Shown piece after piece: positions 17,689 to 26,437 of a stretch of DNA of 64,000 nucleotides (within the stretch, counting starts at the first letter, position 1; the number at the start of each line of letters is the position of its first letter). Source of the DNA: Rhodopseudomonas sp. BAL398 (GTDB lineage Bacteria; Pseudomonadota; Alphaproteobacteria; Rhizobiales; Xanthobacteraceae); NCBI RefSeq assembly GCF_033001325.1, contig NZ_CP133111.1:1922001-1986000 (forward strand). The letters are read 5' to 3'. A program made the position numbers and the translations under genes. The notes under the pieces are model-generated. The model did no database searches and was not told the DNA's origin. It worked only from the letters and a program-made list of their open reading frames with translations.

Positions 17689-17834
17689 CGTGCCCCGGAC
17701 GCAGTGCATCGCGCCGCCGTTGCGGCGTGATGCACTGCAGAGCCGGGGCCCCGGTTGCTTAGCGGCGCCAAGAATAAGCGGGGTCCCGGTTCTGCGGAGC
17801 AGCGCGAAGAGCGCTGCACCGCGCCCGGGACACG
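17689..17834. repeat. Intergenic palindromic repeat, family E (CGTGCCCCGG ends)
   Basis: The ends CGTGCCCCGG and CCCGGGACACG are imperfect inverted arms, and two inner hairpins (ACGCAGTGCATC...GATGCACTGCAG and GCAGC...GCTGC-type) lie inside. It fills the gap between the two acyl-CoA dehydrogenases. Confidence 0.7.
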
Positions 17835-17843
17835 AACCACCAC

Positions 17844-18983
17844 TCACAATCCCATCTGCCGGCTGGCGAGATCCTTCATGATCTCCTCGCTGCCGCCGCC
17901 GATGGCGTTGACCTTGACCTCGCGATAGATCCGCTCGACCTTGATGCCGCGCATATAGCCGGCGCCGCCGAAGATCTGCACCGCCTCGGAGGCGCAGAAT
18001 GCCATGGTTTGCGTGGCCTGGTTCTTCAGCATGCAGATTTCGGCGACCGGGTTTTCGCCCTGGTCGAGCCGCCAGGCCAGCAGTTCCAGCATCGCCTGCG
18101 ACGCCGCGACCTTCTGCGCCATGTCCACCAGCTTGTGGCGGATCACCTGATGCTGGCTCAGCGGCTTGCCGAAGGTGACGCGCTGCTTGGCGTAGTCCAT
18201 CGCGTCGTCGAGACAGACCCGCGCCGCCGCGGTGCAGCCGGCCGCCATGGTCAGGCGCTCATGGTTGAAATTATGCATGATGATCTTGAAGCCGGAGCCT
18301 TCCTCGCCGAGCAGATTGCCGACCGGCACACGGCAGTCGTCGAAATGCAGCGTCGCGGTGTCGGAGGACCACCAGCCCATCTTCTTCAGCGCGGTGCGCG
18401 ACAGGCCCGGCGAATCGCCCTCGATCACCAGCAGGCTGACGCCGCCCGGCCCCGGCCCGCCGGTGCGCACCGCGGTGGTGATGTAGTCGGCGCGCATCCC
18501 GGAGGTGATGAAGGTCTTCTCGCCGTTGACCACGTAGTGGTCGCCGTCGCGCCGCGCCGTTGTGCGCAGATTGGCGACGTCGGAGCCGCCGGAAGGCTCG
18601 GTGATGGCGAGCGCGGAAATCTTGTTGCCGGAAAGAATTTCCGGCAACACCCGCGCCTTGAAGGCCGCGGTGCCGGCGCGCGCGATCGGCGGCGCGCCGA
18701 TCGAATTGCTTTTCAGGCTGGCGCTGACGCCGCCGGCGCCGGCCCGCGCCAGTTCCTGCACCGCGATGATCCACATGAAGCGGTCGACTTCGCTGCCGCC
18801 ATATTCCTCGGGAAAGCCCAGCCCGAGCAGCCCGATCGCCGCCGCCTTTTGGTAAAGCTCGCGCGGGAACTCGCCGGCCTCGTCCCATTGATGCGCGAAT
18901 GGCGCGATTTCCCGGTCGACGAAGCGGCGCACCATGTCGCGGAAGGCGTCATGCTCGGCCGTATAGAACGGGCTCTTGGTCAA
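17844..18983 (-). CDS. Acyl-CoA dehydrogenase
   Basis: This FAD flavoenzyme has 'LAITEPSGGSDVANLRT', 'FITSGMRADYITTAVR', 'YAKQRVTFGKPLSQHQVIR' and 'FGGAGYMRGIKVERIYREVKV' followed by 'GGGSEEIM', whose Glu is at the catalytic position. It is about 379 aa from the TTG at 18983 (residues LTKSPFYTAEHD), which has an AGGTG upstream. A longer frame begins with another TTG at 19037. No ATG is available, so the N-terminus is uncertain. It pairs with the downstream dehydrogenase and lies directly after the small cytochrome c gene. Confidence 0.9.
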   Translation of the reverse strand: MTKSPFYTAEHDAFRDMVRRFVDREIAPFAHQWDEAGEFPRELYQKAAAIGLLGLGFPEEYGGSEVDRFMWIIAVQELARAGAGGVSASLKSNSIGAPPIARAGTAAFKARVLPEILSGNKISALAITEPSGGSDVANLRTTARRDGDHYVVNGEKTFITSGMRADYITTAVRTGGPGPGGVSLLVIEGDSPGLSRTALKKMGWWSSDTATLHFDDCRVPVGNLLGEEGSGFKIIMHNFNHERLTMAAGCTAAARVCLDDAMDYAKQRVTFGKPLSQHQVIRHKLVDMAQKVAASQAMLELLAWRLDQGENPVAEICMLKNQATQTMAFCASEAVQIFGGAGYMRGIKVERIYREVKVNAIGGGSEEIMKDLASRQMGL

Positions 18984-19066
18984 TGCGACACCTGCCAGCT
19001 GCGATCGCCTCAGGATGCCGGCAAAACCCACGGCCAACTTGCGTTGACTGGCTGATTCGGAACCGG

Positions 19067-19381
19067 CTACGGCTTCTTCTGCAGCGCGATATAGGACGCC
19101 AAATCCTTGGTATCCTCGACGCTCAGCGCCATGTTGGCCATCTTGGGATGCGGCTCAAGCAGGAAAGTGCCGAGCTTGTGTTCGTCGAAGCCCGGCCGCT
19201 CGGCGATCGATGCGAAAGACGGCGCCAGATCGGTGCCTTTGCGCTGCTCCTCGGAGACCACATGGCAGCTGGTGCACCAGCGCTTCGCCAGCGTTTCACC
19301 CTTGTCCGGATCGGCGGCAAACAATGAGCCGCTCGAGCCGGCAAGCATCAGCAGCGACAGTCCCAATTTCACATGGCGCAT
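19067..19381 (-). CDS. Small periplasmic c-type cytochrome
   Basis: This 104-aa protein has a signal peptide (MRHVKLGLSLLMLAGSSGSLFA) and one haem-c site C36-x-x-C39-H40. A Met in 'PKMANMAL' (M81 or M84) is the likely second axial ligand. It would carry electrons in the periplasm. The gene is divergent from the hybrid kinase at 19593, sharing a 211-bp promoter region. It is upstream of an acyl-CoA dehydrogenase on the same strand, an unusual pairing since those enzymes normally use ETF. Confidence 0.9.
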   Translation of the reverse strand: MRHVKLGLSLLMLAGSSGSLFAADPDKGETLAKRWCTSCHVVSEEQRKGTDLAPSFASIAERPGFDEHKLGTFLLEPHPKMANMALSVEDTKDLASYIALQKKP

Positions 19382-19592
19382 GGCGTTTCCTATCTCCGCG
19401 GGCGCAAGGCGGCACAGCCACCGCTCGCGCCGGTTGATCGGTTGCAGATGTACTGCAACCGGCCGGCAGGCGATAGACGGTCACCCCAAATTTGGGTTCC
19501 ACGGGCCGGCGAAGCGGCTGCGCTGGATTTCCACCCATCGAAAAAATGCTCTATAGCCAAGTCATGGATAGCGATCCGGCCCTCCCCCAGCG

Positions 19593-21728
19593 ATGCTGAC
19601 CGCTCAGCGTGACTCGATTCGGCTGCTGCGCGCCATCTTGGTGGCCTCGGTGGTATTGCCGGCCGCGTTGTTCGGCTACGCCTCATGGCTGGCCTATGAC
19701 AACAGCCAGGCCACCGCCGACCGGCAGATCGAGCAGACCCGGGATATCATCACCGAGCACGCGCTCAAGGTGTTTGAATCGGTCGAACGCAGCCTGGCGG
19801 AGATCAACGAGATCGTCCGCGACCTGTCCGACAGCGAGATCGCCGCGAGGGAGGCCGCGCTGCACCAGCGGTTGAGACGGCTGGCGCGGAGCTCGCGTCA
19901 GATCAAATCGCTGTGGGTGTTCGACCGCCACGGCAAGGCCCTGGTCAACAGCCTCAGTTTTCCCTCGGGCAGCCTCGATTACTCCGACCGCGATTACTTC
20001 AAAGCCCATGTCGCCGGCAACATCGGCACATTTGTCGGCGCGATCCTGCAGCCGCGGCAACCCTATGACGGAGCCGCATTCTTCGGCGTCAGCCGGCGAC
20101 GTCCATCGTCCGACGGCAGCTTCGCCGGGGTCACCCAGGCCTCGCTGCTACCGGGCTATTTCGTCGGCTTCTACGCCAAGCTCGGCGGCGAAGCCGGCGG
20201 CTACGCCGCGCTGATCCGCGCGAACGGCCAGATCCTGGCGCGGGTCCCGGCGATCGGCGAAAACATCGCGCTCGATCCTCACGGCACCCTGTTCAAGACC
20301 ATCGCGGCGCATCCCGACGAAGGTGTCGTCACCAGCACGTCGCGGGTCGACGGCGTCGAGCGCAAAGTGGCCTATCGCAGGCTGCCGGGGTTTTCGGTCT
20401 ATGTGATGTCAGGCCTGGAGACCCGCGTGATCCGGGACCGTTGGCTGGCGCAGGTCGGCAGCTATCTGATCTTCGGCCTGCCGGCGACAGCGGCCCTGAT
20501 CGCGATCGTGCTGCTGGCGTTGGCCCGGACCCGCAAGCTGTACGAAGAGGCCGGCCGCCGTCAGGTCGCCGAGGACGCGCTGAAACAATCGCAACGGCTG
20601 GAAGCGCTCGGCCGGCTTACCGGCGGCGTGGCGCATGATTTCAACAATCTGCTGATGGTGGTCGGTGGCTCGGCGCAGAAATTGCGCAGACGCCACAGCG
20701 ATCCGCAGGATCAGCGCAGCCTCGACATGATCGATTCCGCCGTCGCGAAGGGCGCCGGCCTGACCCGCCAGTTACTGTCGTTCTCGCGGCGCCACAGCAT
20801 CGCGGCCAAAGTGGTCGATCTCGGCCGCAGCATCGCCAAGTTCAGCGACGTGTTGCGGCAATCGGTGCGCAGCGACATCGCCATCGAGATCGCCCAGCCG
20901 GCGCAGCCGGTCGCGGCGCGGATCGACCCGAACGAATTCGAGATCGCGCTGCTCAACCTCACTTTGAATGCCCGCGACGCGATGCCCGAGGGCGGTCGGA
21001 TCAGCATCTCGCTGCGGACCGAGGCGCTCAACAATCACGGTCCGAACCGGCTGACCGGCGACTACGCCGTCGTCAGTTTCACCGACACCGGAACCGGAAT
21101 TCCCGATGACATCCGCGAACAGATCTTCGAGCCGTTCTTCACCACCAAGACGGTCGACCGCGGCACCGGCCTCGGTCTGAGCCAGATCTACGGATTTGTT
21201 CAGCAGTCGCATGGCGCGATTACGGTCGATAGCACCGTCGGCCGTGGCACCACATTCAAGATGTATCTGCCGCGATCGGCCGAACAGCCTTTGCCCGAGC
21301 CCGCCGAGAGCAACGCGTCGCCGGCGGCGCAAGTGACCAGGCAGACCACATTGCTTCTGGTGGAGGATCATCCGGATGTCGCGGCGGTGGCGTCAGACTA
21401 TGCCGAGCAATGTGGTTACCACGTTCTGCACGCCAGCTCGGCCGAGGCGGCGATCGAGCTGCTCAATACGCGGCACGATATCGAACTGGTATTTTCCGAC
21501 ATCGTGATGCCGGGCATGAGCGGACTCGAACTCGCCCGGCTGATCCGCGATCATCACCCGGAAATCCCCGTGGTTCTGGCATCGGGCTATAGTGAGCGCA
21601 CCGCGACAGCCGTGCGCGAAGGATTCCCCCTGCTGCACAAGCCCTATACGATGGACGCGTTGCGGCAGAAATTAGTTCAGGCGATCAACAGCCGGCCGGT
21701 GAACCACCCGGATTCACCAGCGCGTTGA
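19593..21728 (+). CDS. Membrane-bound hybrid sensor histidine kinase with receiver domain
   Basis: This is a 711-aa protein. A transmembrane helix (about residues 9-31) is followed by a periplasmic sensor region of Cache type (about 45-275), a second helix (about 285-310), HisKA and HATPase_c domains (about 330-565) and a C-terminal receiver (about 585-705). The phosphoaccepting His is H348 in '[11 protein letters not shown]', the ATP lid contains 'GTGIPD' and '[11 protein letters not shown]', and the receiver Asp is D636 in 'VFSDIVMPG'. No separate response regulator is nearby. It may phosphorelay to an unlinked partner. The signal is unknown. It is convergent with a small secreted-protein gene. 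Confidence 0.93.
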   Translation: MLTAQRDSIRLLRAILVASVVLPAALFGYASWLAYDNSQATADRQIEQTRDIITEHALKVFESVERSLAEINEIVRDLSDSEIAAREAALHQRLRRLARSSRQIKSLWVFDRHGKALVNSLSFPSGSLDYSDRDYFKAHVAGNIGTFVGAILQPRQPYDGAAFFGVSRRRPSSDGSFAGVTQASLLPGYFVGFYAKLGGEAGGYAALIRANGQILARVPAIGENIALDPHGTLFKTIAAHPDEGVVTSTSRVDGVERKVAYRRLPGFSVYVMSGLETRVIRDRWLAQVGSYLIFGLPATAALIAIVLLALARTRKLYEEAGRRQVAEDALKQSQRLEALGRLTGGVAHDFNNLLMVVGGSAQKLRRRHSDPQDQRSLDMIDSAVAKGAGLTRQLLSFSRRHSIAAKVVDLGRSIAKFSDVLRQSVRSDIAIEIAQPAQPVAARIDPNEFEIALLNLTLNARDAMPEGGRISISLRTEALNNHGPNRLTGDYAVVSFTDTGTGIPDDIREQIFEPFFTTKTVDRGTGLGLSQIYGFVQQSHGAITVDSTVGRGTTFKMYLPRSAEQPLPEPAESNASPAAQVTRQTTLLLVEDHPDVAAVASDYAEQCGYHVLHASSAEAAIELLNTRHDIELVFSDIVMPGMSGLELARLIRDHHPEIPVVLASGYSERTATAVREGFPLLHKPYTMDALRQKLVQAINSRPVNHPDSPAR

Positions 21729-21758
21729 CGCCGCGTCGCGCCACAACGGCGCGGCGTC
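21727..21758. terminator. Strong hairpin between convergent genes
   Basis: GACGCCGCG (21727-21735) pairs with CGCGGCGTC (21750-21758) around a loop. It begins within the kinase stop codon and ends 15 bp before the end of the convergent gene. There is no T-run, so intrinsic termination is possible but not certain. Confidence 0.45.
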
Positions 21759-21772
21759 GCGTTCGGGACGGC

Positions 21773-22162
21773 CTACCAGCGGCGCCAATGCCGACCGTAG
21801 TAGCCATGGTGACGCCAGCCGCCATAATATCGAGGACCACCGAACGACGCGACGATCGGACCGCCATAGCCGTAATACGGCCGATAGGCCGGCCGGTAGC
21901 GATAATAGGGCCGCGGCGCGTAGTACACATAGGCCGGCTCATAATCATAATAGCGGGGCGCGTAATATCCCGGCCCGTAGGCGTAGCGTGGTCCGTAATA
22001 GGGGCCATAGGCATAGGCATTCGACGCCAACCCGGCGAACAGCATGCCGGCTGCGAGTCCTCCGACCAGTCCGGGACCGAAGCCGCCGCGAGCCTGCGCA
22101 GGCGCAGCCGAGCCCGCCGCCAGCGCCGCAACGGTAGCCAGAACGATAGCTATCCTTTTCAT
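21773..22162 (-). CDS. Small secreted Tyr/Gly-rich protein
   Basis: This 129-aa protein has a signal peptide (MKRIAIVLATVAALAAGSAAPAQA). A glycine-rich segment then resembles a short membrane-interacting stretch ('GLVGGLAAGMLFAGLA'). The rest is dominated by Tyr, Pro, Arg and Gly in repeats such as PYYG and PYYR. The composition suggests a secreted or cell-surface low-complexity protein, common in this group as a hypothetical. Function unknown. ATG at 22162 is chosen because the signal peptide starts there. It is convergent with the hybrid kinase. Confidence 0.7.
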   Translation of the reverse strand: MKRIAIVLATVAALAAGSAAPAQARGGFGPGLVGGLAAGMLFAGLASNAYAYGPYYGPRYAYGPGYYAPRYYDYEPAYVYYAPRPYYRYRPAYRPYYGYGGPIVASFGGPRYYGGWRHHGYYGRHWRRW

Positions 22163-22390
22163 TTTGATGTCCTTTCGACGTTGCAACGGCCGAATAACGG
22201 CAACCGATCAGAAAAGTTGCAAGGACCCGGCGCGCCGATCAACTGCCCCAGATTTTGACGACCGAACACGGCAAAAATCGGGAAACCGGCACCGCCTGGA
22301 GGGCGGGCTTGGCTGGGTTGCCTGGGTCGCTTGGCTTGATCGGACCGACGTCCGCCCCGGCAGCTTGCAGCGTCGGCGCCGCCTGGGGCG

Positions 22391-23644
22391 TTAGCCCGGC
22401 CCGTAGCGACGCGATGCCTCGATGGTCAGCCCCTTGCCGACCGCGCCGAAACTGTCGCCATCGACGATTCGCGCCGCGGGCAGCGCCGCGGTGATCGCCT
22501 TGCGCACATGCGCCAGCCGCACCGAACCGCCGGTCAGGAACACGGCGTCGACGCCGTCCGCCGCAAGCTGCGCCTGCGCCAGGCACAGCTCGATGCGCGC
22601 GCCGATCCGCTTGGCGAGCTGCCGCGTATGACCGACCAGATCGGGCCGCGCGATCGAAACGTTCAATCCCGGCTCGATCCATTCCAGCGGAATCGCCGCG
22701 GTCTTGGCATCCGCCAGCGCGATCTTGGCGGCCTCGACTTCCATCGCCAGCGTATGTCCGCGCTGCTCGTCGATCACCCGCACCAGCCGATCCAGCAGCT
22801 CCGGCTGCTTCGCCTCGAAGCGCACCTGGCGCAGCTCGGTCAAAACCTTCTGGTCGTACATCCGGTTGATATTGGCCCAGGTCGCCAGATCGTGGAAGTA
22901 ACCGGACGGCACGTCGAGGCCGGCGCGCTTCATCGGGCTGCGAAAGCCGAACAGCGGCATCACCGTTCCGAGGCTGAGCTGGCGATCGAAATCGGTGCCG
23001 CCGATCCGCACGCCGTCATTGGCCAGAATATCCGCCTTGCGATCGGCCTTGAGGTGCCGCTCCGGGCTCAGCCGCACGATCGAAAAATCCGAAGTGCCGC
23101 CGCCGATGTCGGCGATCAGCGCGATTTCCTCGCGCCTCACCTCGCGCTCATAGTCCAACGCCGCCGCGATCGGTTCGAACTGAAAGGTGACGTCGTCGAA
23201 TCCGATCCCGCGCGCGATCTCGCGCAGGGTTTCCTCCGCCTTGCGGTCGGCGGCCGGATCATTGTCGACGAAATGCACCGGCCGACCATGTACCAGCTGG
23301 CGCAACGGCCGTTCGCTGGTCTGCTCGGCCCGTCGCTTCACGGCGCCGAGATAATAAGCGATGATCGCGCGAAACGCGGTGCGCTGGCGCCCGACCATCG
23401 TGGTCTCATCGATCAGCGAGGTGCCGAGCACCGATTTCAGGCTGCGCAGCAGCCGGCCGGGCACGCCCTCGACATAGGCGTCCATCGCCCGGCGCCCGAT
23501 CAGCACGGCGCCGGCGACCTCGTAGAAGATCGCGCTGGGAATCGTGCTGTGGCCGGGTTCCAGCGCGCACAACACCGGCGCGCCACCAATGATGGTCCCG
23601 AGCGTCGTGTTCGACGTTCCAAAATCAAGTCCACACGACGACAT
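22391..23644 (-). CDS. Hsp70/YegD-like ATPase
   Basis: This 417-aa actin/Hsp70-fold ATPase lacks a canonical DnaK substrate-binding domain. Phosphate-1 motif: 'CGLDFGTSNTT'. Phosphate-2: 'ALIADIGGGTSDFSIV'. The adenosine motif 'VFLTGGSVRLAHVRKAI' is near the C-terminus. The layout matches the YegD-type Hsp70 family of unknown client specificity. ATG at 23644 gives the normal start; a longer frame begins at 23677. It is divergent from tex across about 244 bp. Confidence 0.88.
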   Translation of the reverse strand: MSSCGLDFGTSNTTLGTIIGGAPVLCALEPGHSTIPSAIFYEVAGAVLIGRRAMDAYVEGVPGRLLRSLKSVLGTSLIDETTMVGRQRTAFRAIIAYYLGAVKRRAEQTSERPLRQLVHGRPVHFVDNDPAADRKAEETLREIARGIGFDDVTFQFEPIAAALDYEREVRREEIALIADIGGGTSDFSIVRLSPERHLKADRKADILANDGVRIGGTDFDRQLSLGTVMPLFGFRSPMKRAGLDVPSGYFHDLATWANINRMYDQKVLTELRQVRFEAKQPELLDRLVRVIDEQRGHTLAMEVEAAKIALADAKTAAIPLEWIEPGLNVSIARPDLVGHTRQLAKRIGARIELCLAQAQLAADGVDAVFLTGGSVRLAHVRKAITAALPAARIVDGDSFGAVGKGLTIEASRRYGPG

Positions 23645-23888
23645 CAGCGATCCCAAAAGGAACGTTCGTCTACACACATCGCGCGCGCCGGGCCAGAACT
23701 ATATTTTTGCCTCAATTGCAGTCGCCGATGGTCGCCAACAGCGCGTCTTTTCAGCATGAAATGCCGCCATCCACAGCTTGTGCGGACACCTCGCAACGGG
23801 CTTGATGATGGGGCCGGCTTTGGTCCATAAGCCGTCTCCCCGGCGGCCGGCGGTTCTCCGGCTCCCTCTCTCGACGAAAGATTCGCGC

Positions 23889-26237
23889 GTGGCAAACATC
23901 ATTCGACAGATCGCCGACGAACTCGGAGTCCGCGAACAGCAGGTTGAGGCCACCGTGGCGCTGCTCGACGGCGGCGCCACCGTTCCGTTCGTGGCGCGCT
24001 ATCGCAAGGAAATCACCGGCGCGCTCGACGACGCGCAGCTGCGCACGCTGGAAGAGCGCCTCACCTATCTGCGCGAGCTCGAAGAGCGACGCACCGCGAT
24101 TCTGAATTCGGTGCGCGAACAGGGCAAGCTCGACGCCACGCTGGAAGCGGCGATTCTCGCCGCCGACAGCAAGGGCCGGCTCGAGGACATTTATCTGCCC
24201 TACAAGCCGAAGCGCCGCACCAAGGCGGAGATCGCACGCGAAGCCGGCCTCGAGCCGCTGGCCGAATTGCTGCTGACCGCGCCGGACGGCGATCCGCAGC
24301 TCGCCGCCGCCGCCTTCGTCGATGCTGACAAGAACGTCGCCGATGTCGCCGCCGCGCTCGACGGCGCCCGCGCGATTCTGGTGGAGCGCTTCGCCGAGGA
24401 CGCCGATCTGATCGGCAGCCTGCGCGAGCAGATGTGGTCGGCCGGGTTGATGACGTCGAAAGTGCGCGACGGCAAGAACGATGCCGGCGCGAAATTCTCC
24501 GACTATTTCGATTTCAGCGAACCGCTGCACAAGCTGCCGTCGCATCGCATTCTGGCGATGTTCCGGGGCGAAAAGGAAGAGATCCTCGATCTGCACGTGC
24601 TGCCCGAGCCGGTCTCGGCGACGCCGGCGCCGGTTAGTCCCTTCGAATTGCGGATCATGAACCGCTTTGCGATTTCCGATCGCGGCCGCCCCGGCGACCG
24701 CTGGCTGCTCGACACCGTGCGCTGGGCCTGGCGCACCAAGATCCAGGTCCATCTCAACATCGATCTGCGGATGCGGCTATGGACCGCGGCCGAGCAGGAA
24801 GCGGTGCGGGTGTTCGCCTCCAATCTCCGCGACCTGCTGCTCGCTGCACCGGCCGGCGCGCGGGCGACGATGGGGCTCGATCCGGGCTTTCGCACCGGCG
24901 TCAAGGTCGCAGTGGTCGACGCCACCGGCAAGGTGGTCGCCACCACCGCGGTGTTCCCGCATGAGCCGCAAAAGCGCTGGGACGAGGCGCTGGCGATCCT
25001 CGGCAAACTCGCGCGCGAACATCGCGTCGAGCTGATCTCGATCGGCAATGGCACCGCCTCGCGCGAGACCGACAAGCTCGCCACCGAATTGGTGAAACTG
25101 CTGCCGGAATTGAAGATGGCCAAGATCGTGGTGTCGGAAGCTGGCGCCTCGATCTATTCGGCCTCCGCCTTCGCCTCTGAAGAACTCCCCGACCTCGACG
25201 TCACCTTGCGCGGCGCGGTGTCGATCGCCCGGCGGCTGCAGGATCCCTTGGCCGAACTGGTCAAGATCGATCCGAAATCGATCGGCGTCGGCCAGTATCA
25301 GCACGATCTCGGCGAGGCGAAATTGTCGCGCTCGCTCGACGCCGTGGTGGAAGACTGCGTCAACGCCGTCGGCGTCGACGCCAACACCGCTTCCGCGCCG
25401 CTGCTGGCCCGCGTCTCCGGCATCGGCGCCGGCCTGGCGCAGAGCATCGTGCAGCATCGCGACGCCAACGGCCCGTTCGATTCGCGCAGCGCGCTGAAGA
25501 AGGTGCCGCGGCTCGGGCCGAAGGCATTCGAGCAATGCGCTGGCTTTTTGCGGATCGCCGGCGGCAAGGACCCGCTGGACAATTCCGGCGTGCATCCGGA
25601 GGCCTATCCGGTGGTGCGGAAAATTCTCGCCGCCACCAAGAGCGACATCAAGGCGCTGATCGGCAATGGCGAGATGCTGCGCCAGATACGGCCGCAGAAT
25701 TTCGTCGACGACAATTTCGGCCTGCCGACCGTCACCGACATTCTGCGCGAATTGGAAAAGCCCGGCCGCGATCCGCGTCCGGCCTTCAAGGCCGCAGTGT
25801 TCATGGACGGCGTCGAGACGCTGAAGGATTTGAAGCCCGGCATGATCCTGGAAGGCGCCGTCACCAATGTCGCGGCGTTCGGCGCTTTCGTCGATATCGG
25901 CGTGCATCAGGACGGGCTGGTGCATATTTCGGCGATGTCCAAAACCTTCATCAAGGATCCGCGCGAAGTGGTGAAGCCCGGCGACATCATCAAGGTGAAG
26001 GTGCTGGAGGTCGACGTCGCGCGCAAGCGGATCGCGTTGACGCTGCGGCTCGACGACGAACTCGGCGCCCGGCCCGATCGCCAGGCCGATCGCGCCGCAC
26101 AGATGCCGCGCGGCAACAACGCCCGCACGTCCTCATCCGCGCCGTCGCGCGGCAAGGCGGCAGAGGCGCCCAGCAGCAACCCGTTCGCGGACGCGTTCAA
26201 GAAGGCCGCCGAGGCGAGCAAGAACGGCAAGCACTAG
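23889..26237 (+). CDS. tex: Tex-family RNA-binding transcriptional accessory protein
   Basis: This 782-aa protein has the Tex layout: N-terminal HTH-rich region ('[18 protein letters not shown]'), YqgF-like RuvC fold starting '[18 protein letters not shown]', helix-hairpin-helix repeats ('[17 protein letters not shown]', '[15 protein letters not shown]') and a C-terminal S1 domain ('[26 protein letters not shown]'). Tex binds RNA and associates with transcription; it is widely conserved. A GTG at 23889 is chosen as start because the family normally begins with ANIIRQIA; the frame extends to 23778 without homology. A family C repeat follows the stop codon. Confidence 0.94.
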   Translation: MANIIRQIADELGVREQQVEATVALLDGGATVPFVARYRKEITGALDDAQLRTLEERLTYLRELEERRTAILNSVREQGKLDATLEAAILAADSKGRLEDIYLPYKPKRRTKAEIAREAGLEPLAELLLTAPDGDPQLAAAAFVDADKNVADVAAALDGARAILVERFAEDADLIGSLREQMWSAGLMTSKVRDGKNDAGAKFSDYFDFSEPLHKLPSHRILAMFRGEKEEILDLHVLPEPVSATPAPVSPFELRIMNRFAISDRGRPGDRWLLDTVRWAWRTKIQVHLNIDLRMRLWTAAEQEAVRVFASNLRDLLLAAPAGARATMGLDPGFRTGVKVAVVDATGKVVATTAVFPHEPQKRWDEALAILGKLAREHRVELISIGNGTASRETDKLATELVKLLPELKMAKIVVSEAGASIYSASAFASEELPDLDVTLRGAVSIARRLQDPLAELVKIDPKSIGVGQYQHDLGEAKLSRSLDAVVEDCVNAVGVDANTASAPLLARVSGIGAGLAQSIVQHRDANGPFDSRSALKKVPRLGPKAFEQCAGFLRIAGGKDPLDNSGVHPEAYPVVRKILAATKSDIKALIGNGEMLRQIRPQNFVDDNFGLPTVTDILRELEKPGRDPRPAFKAAVFMDGVETLKDLKPGMILEGAVTNVAAFGAFVDIGVHQDGLVHISAMSKTFIKDPREVVKPGDIIKVKVLEVDVARKRIALTLRLDDELGARPDRQADRAAQMPRGNNARTSSSAPSRGKAAEAPSSNPFADAFKKAAEASKNGKH

Positions 26238-26240
26238 ACC

Positions 26241-26339
26241 AATTCCGGTTCTGATAGAATCAGAACCGGAGCTCTGGATTCTTGTTTTGACGCGTTTTCT
26301 TCACGCGAACCGGTACCCACTTCGCTCGAAAACGCTCTA
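26241..26339. repeat. Intergenic repeat family C, copy 1
   Basis: A ~99-bp element containing a 12-bp stem (TCCGGTTCTGAT at 26244-26255 and ATCAGAACCGGA at 26259-26270, loop AGA) and a GCGTTTTCTTCACGCGAACCGGT section. It begins right after the tex stop. The same sequence, reversed, lies at 31194-31292. The hairpin could terminate tex transcription; that is inferred. Confidence 0.8.
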
Positions 26340-26437
26340 ACGGCAGAACGAGAACCGCCAGCGCCGTTCGCATCAACGGCGCTCGCCAAAGATCGCCGGC
26401 GCGGGTCCGAGCGATCCGCGCCGAGCCACAAACCGGG

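Noticed and set aside
22239-22682. Frame-shifted C-terminal extension of the Hsp70-like gene
   Set aside because: The main frame ends normally after the adenosine motif, and the other frame shows no continuation of family motifs.
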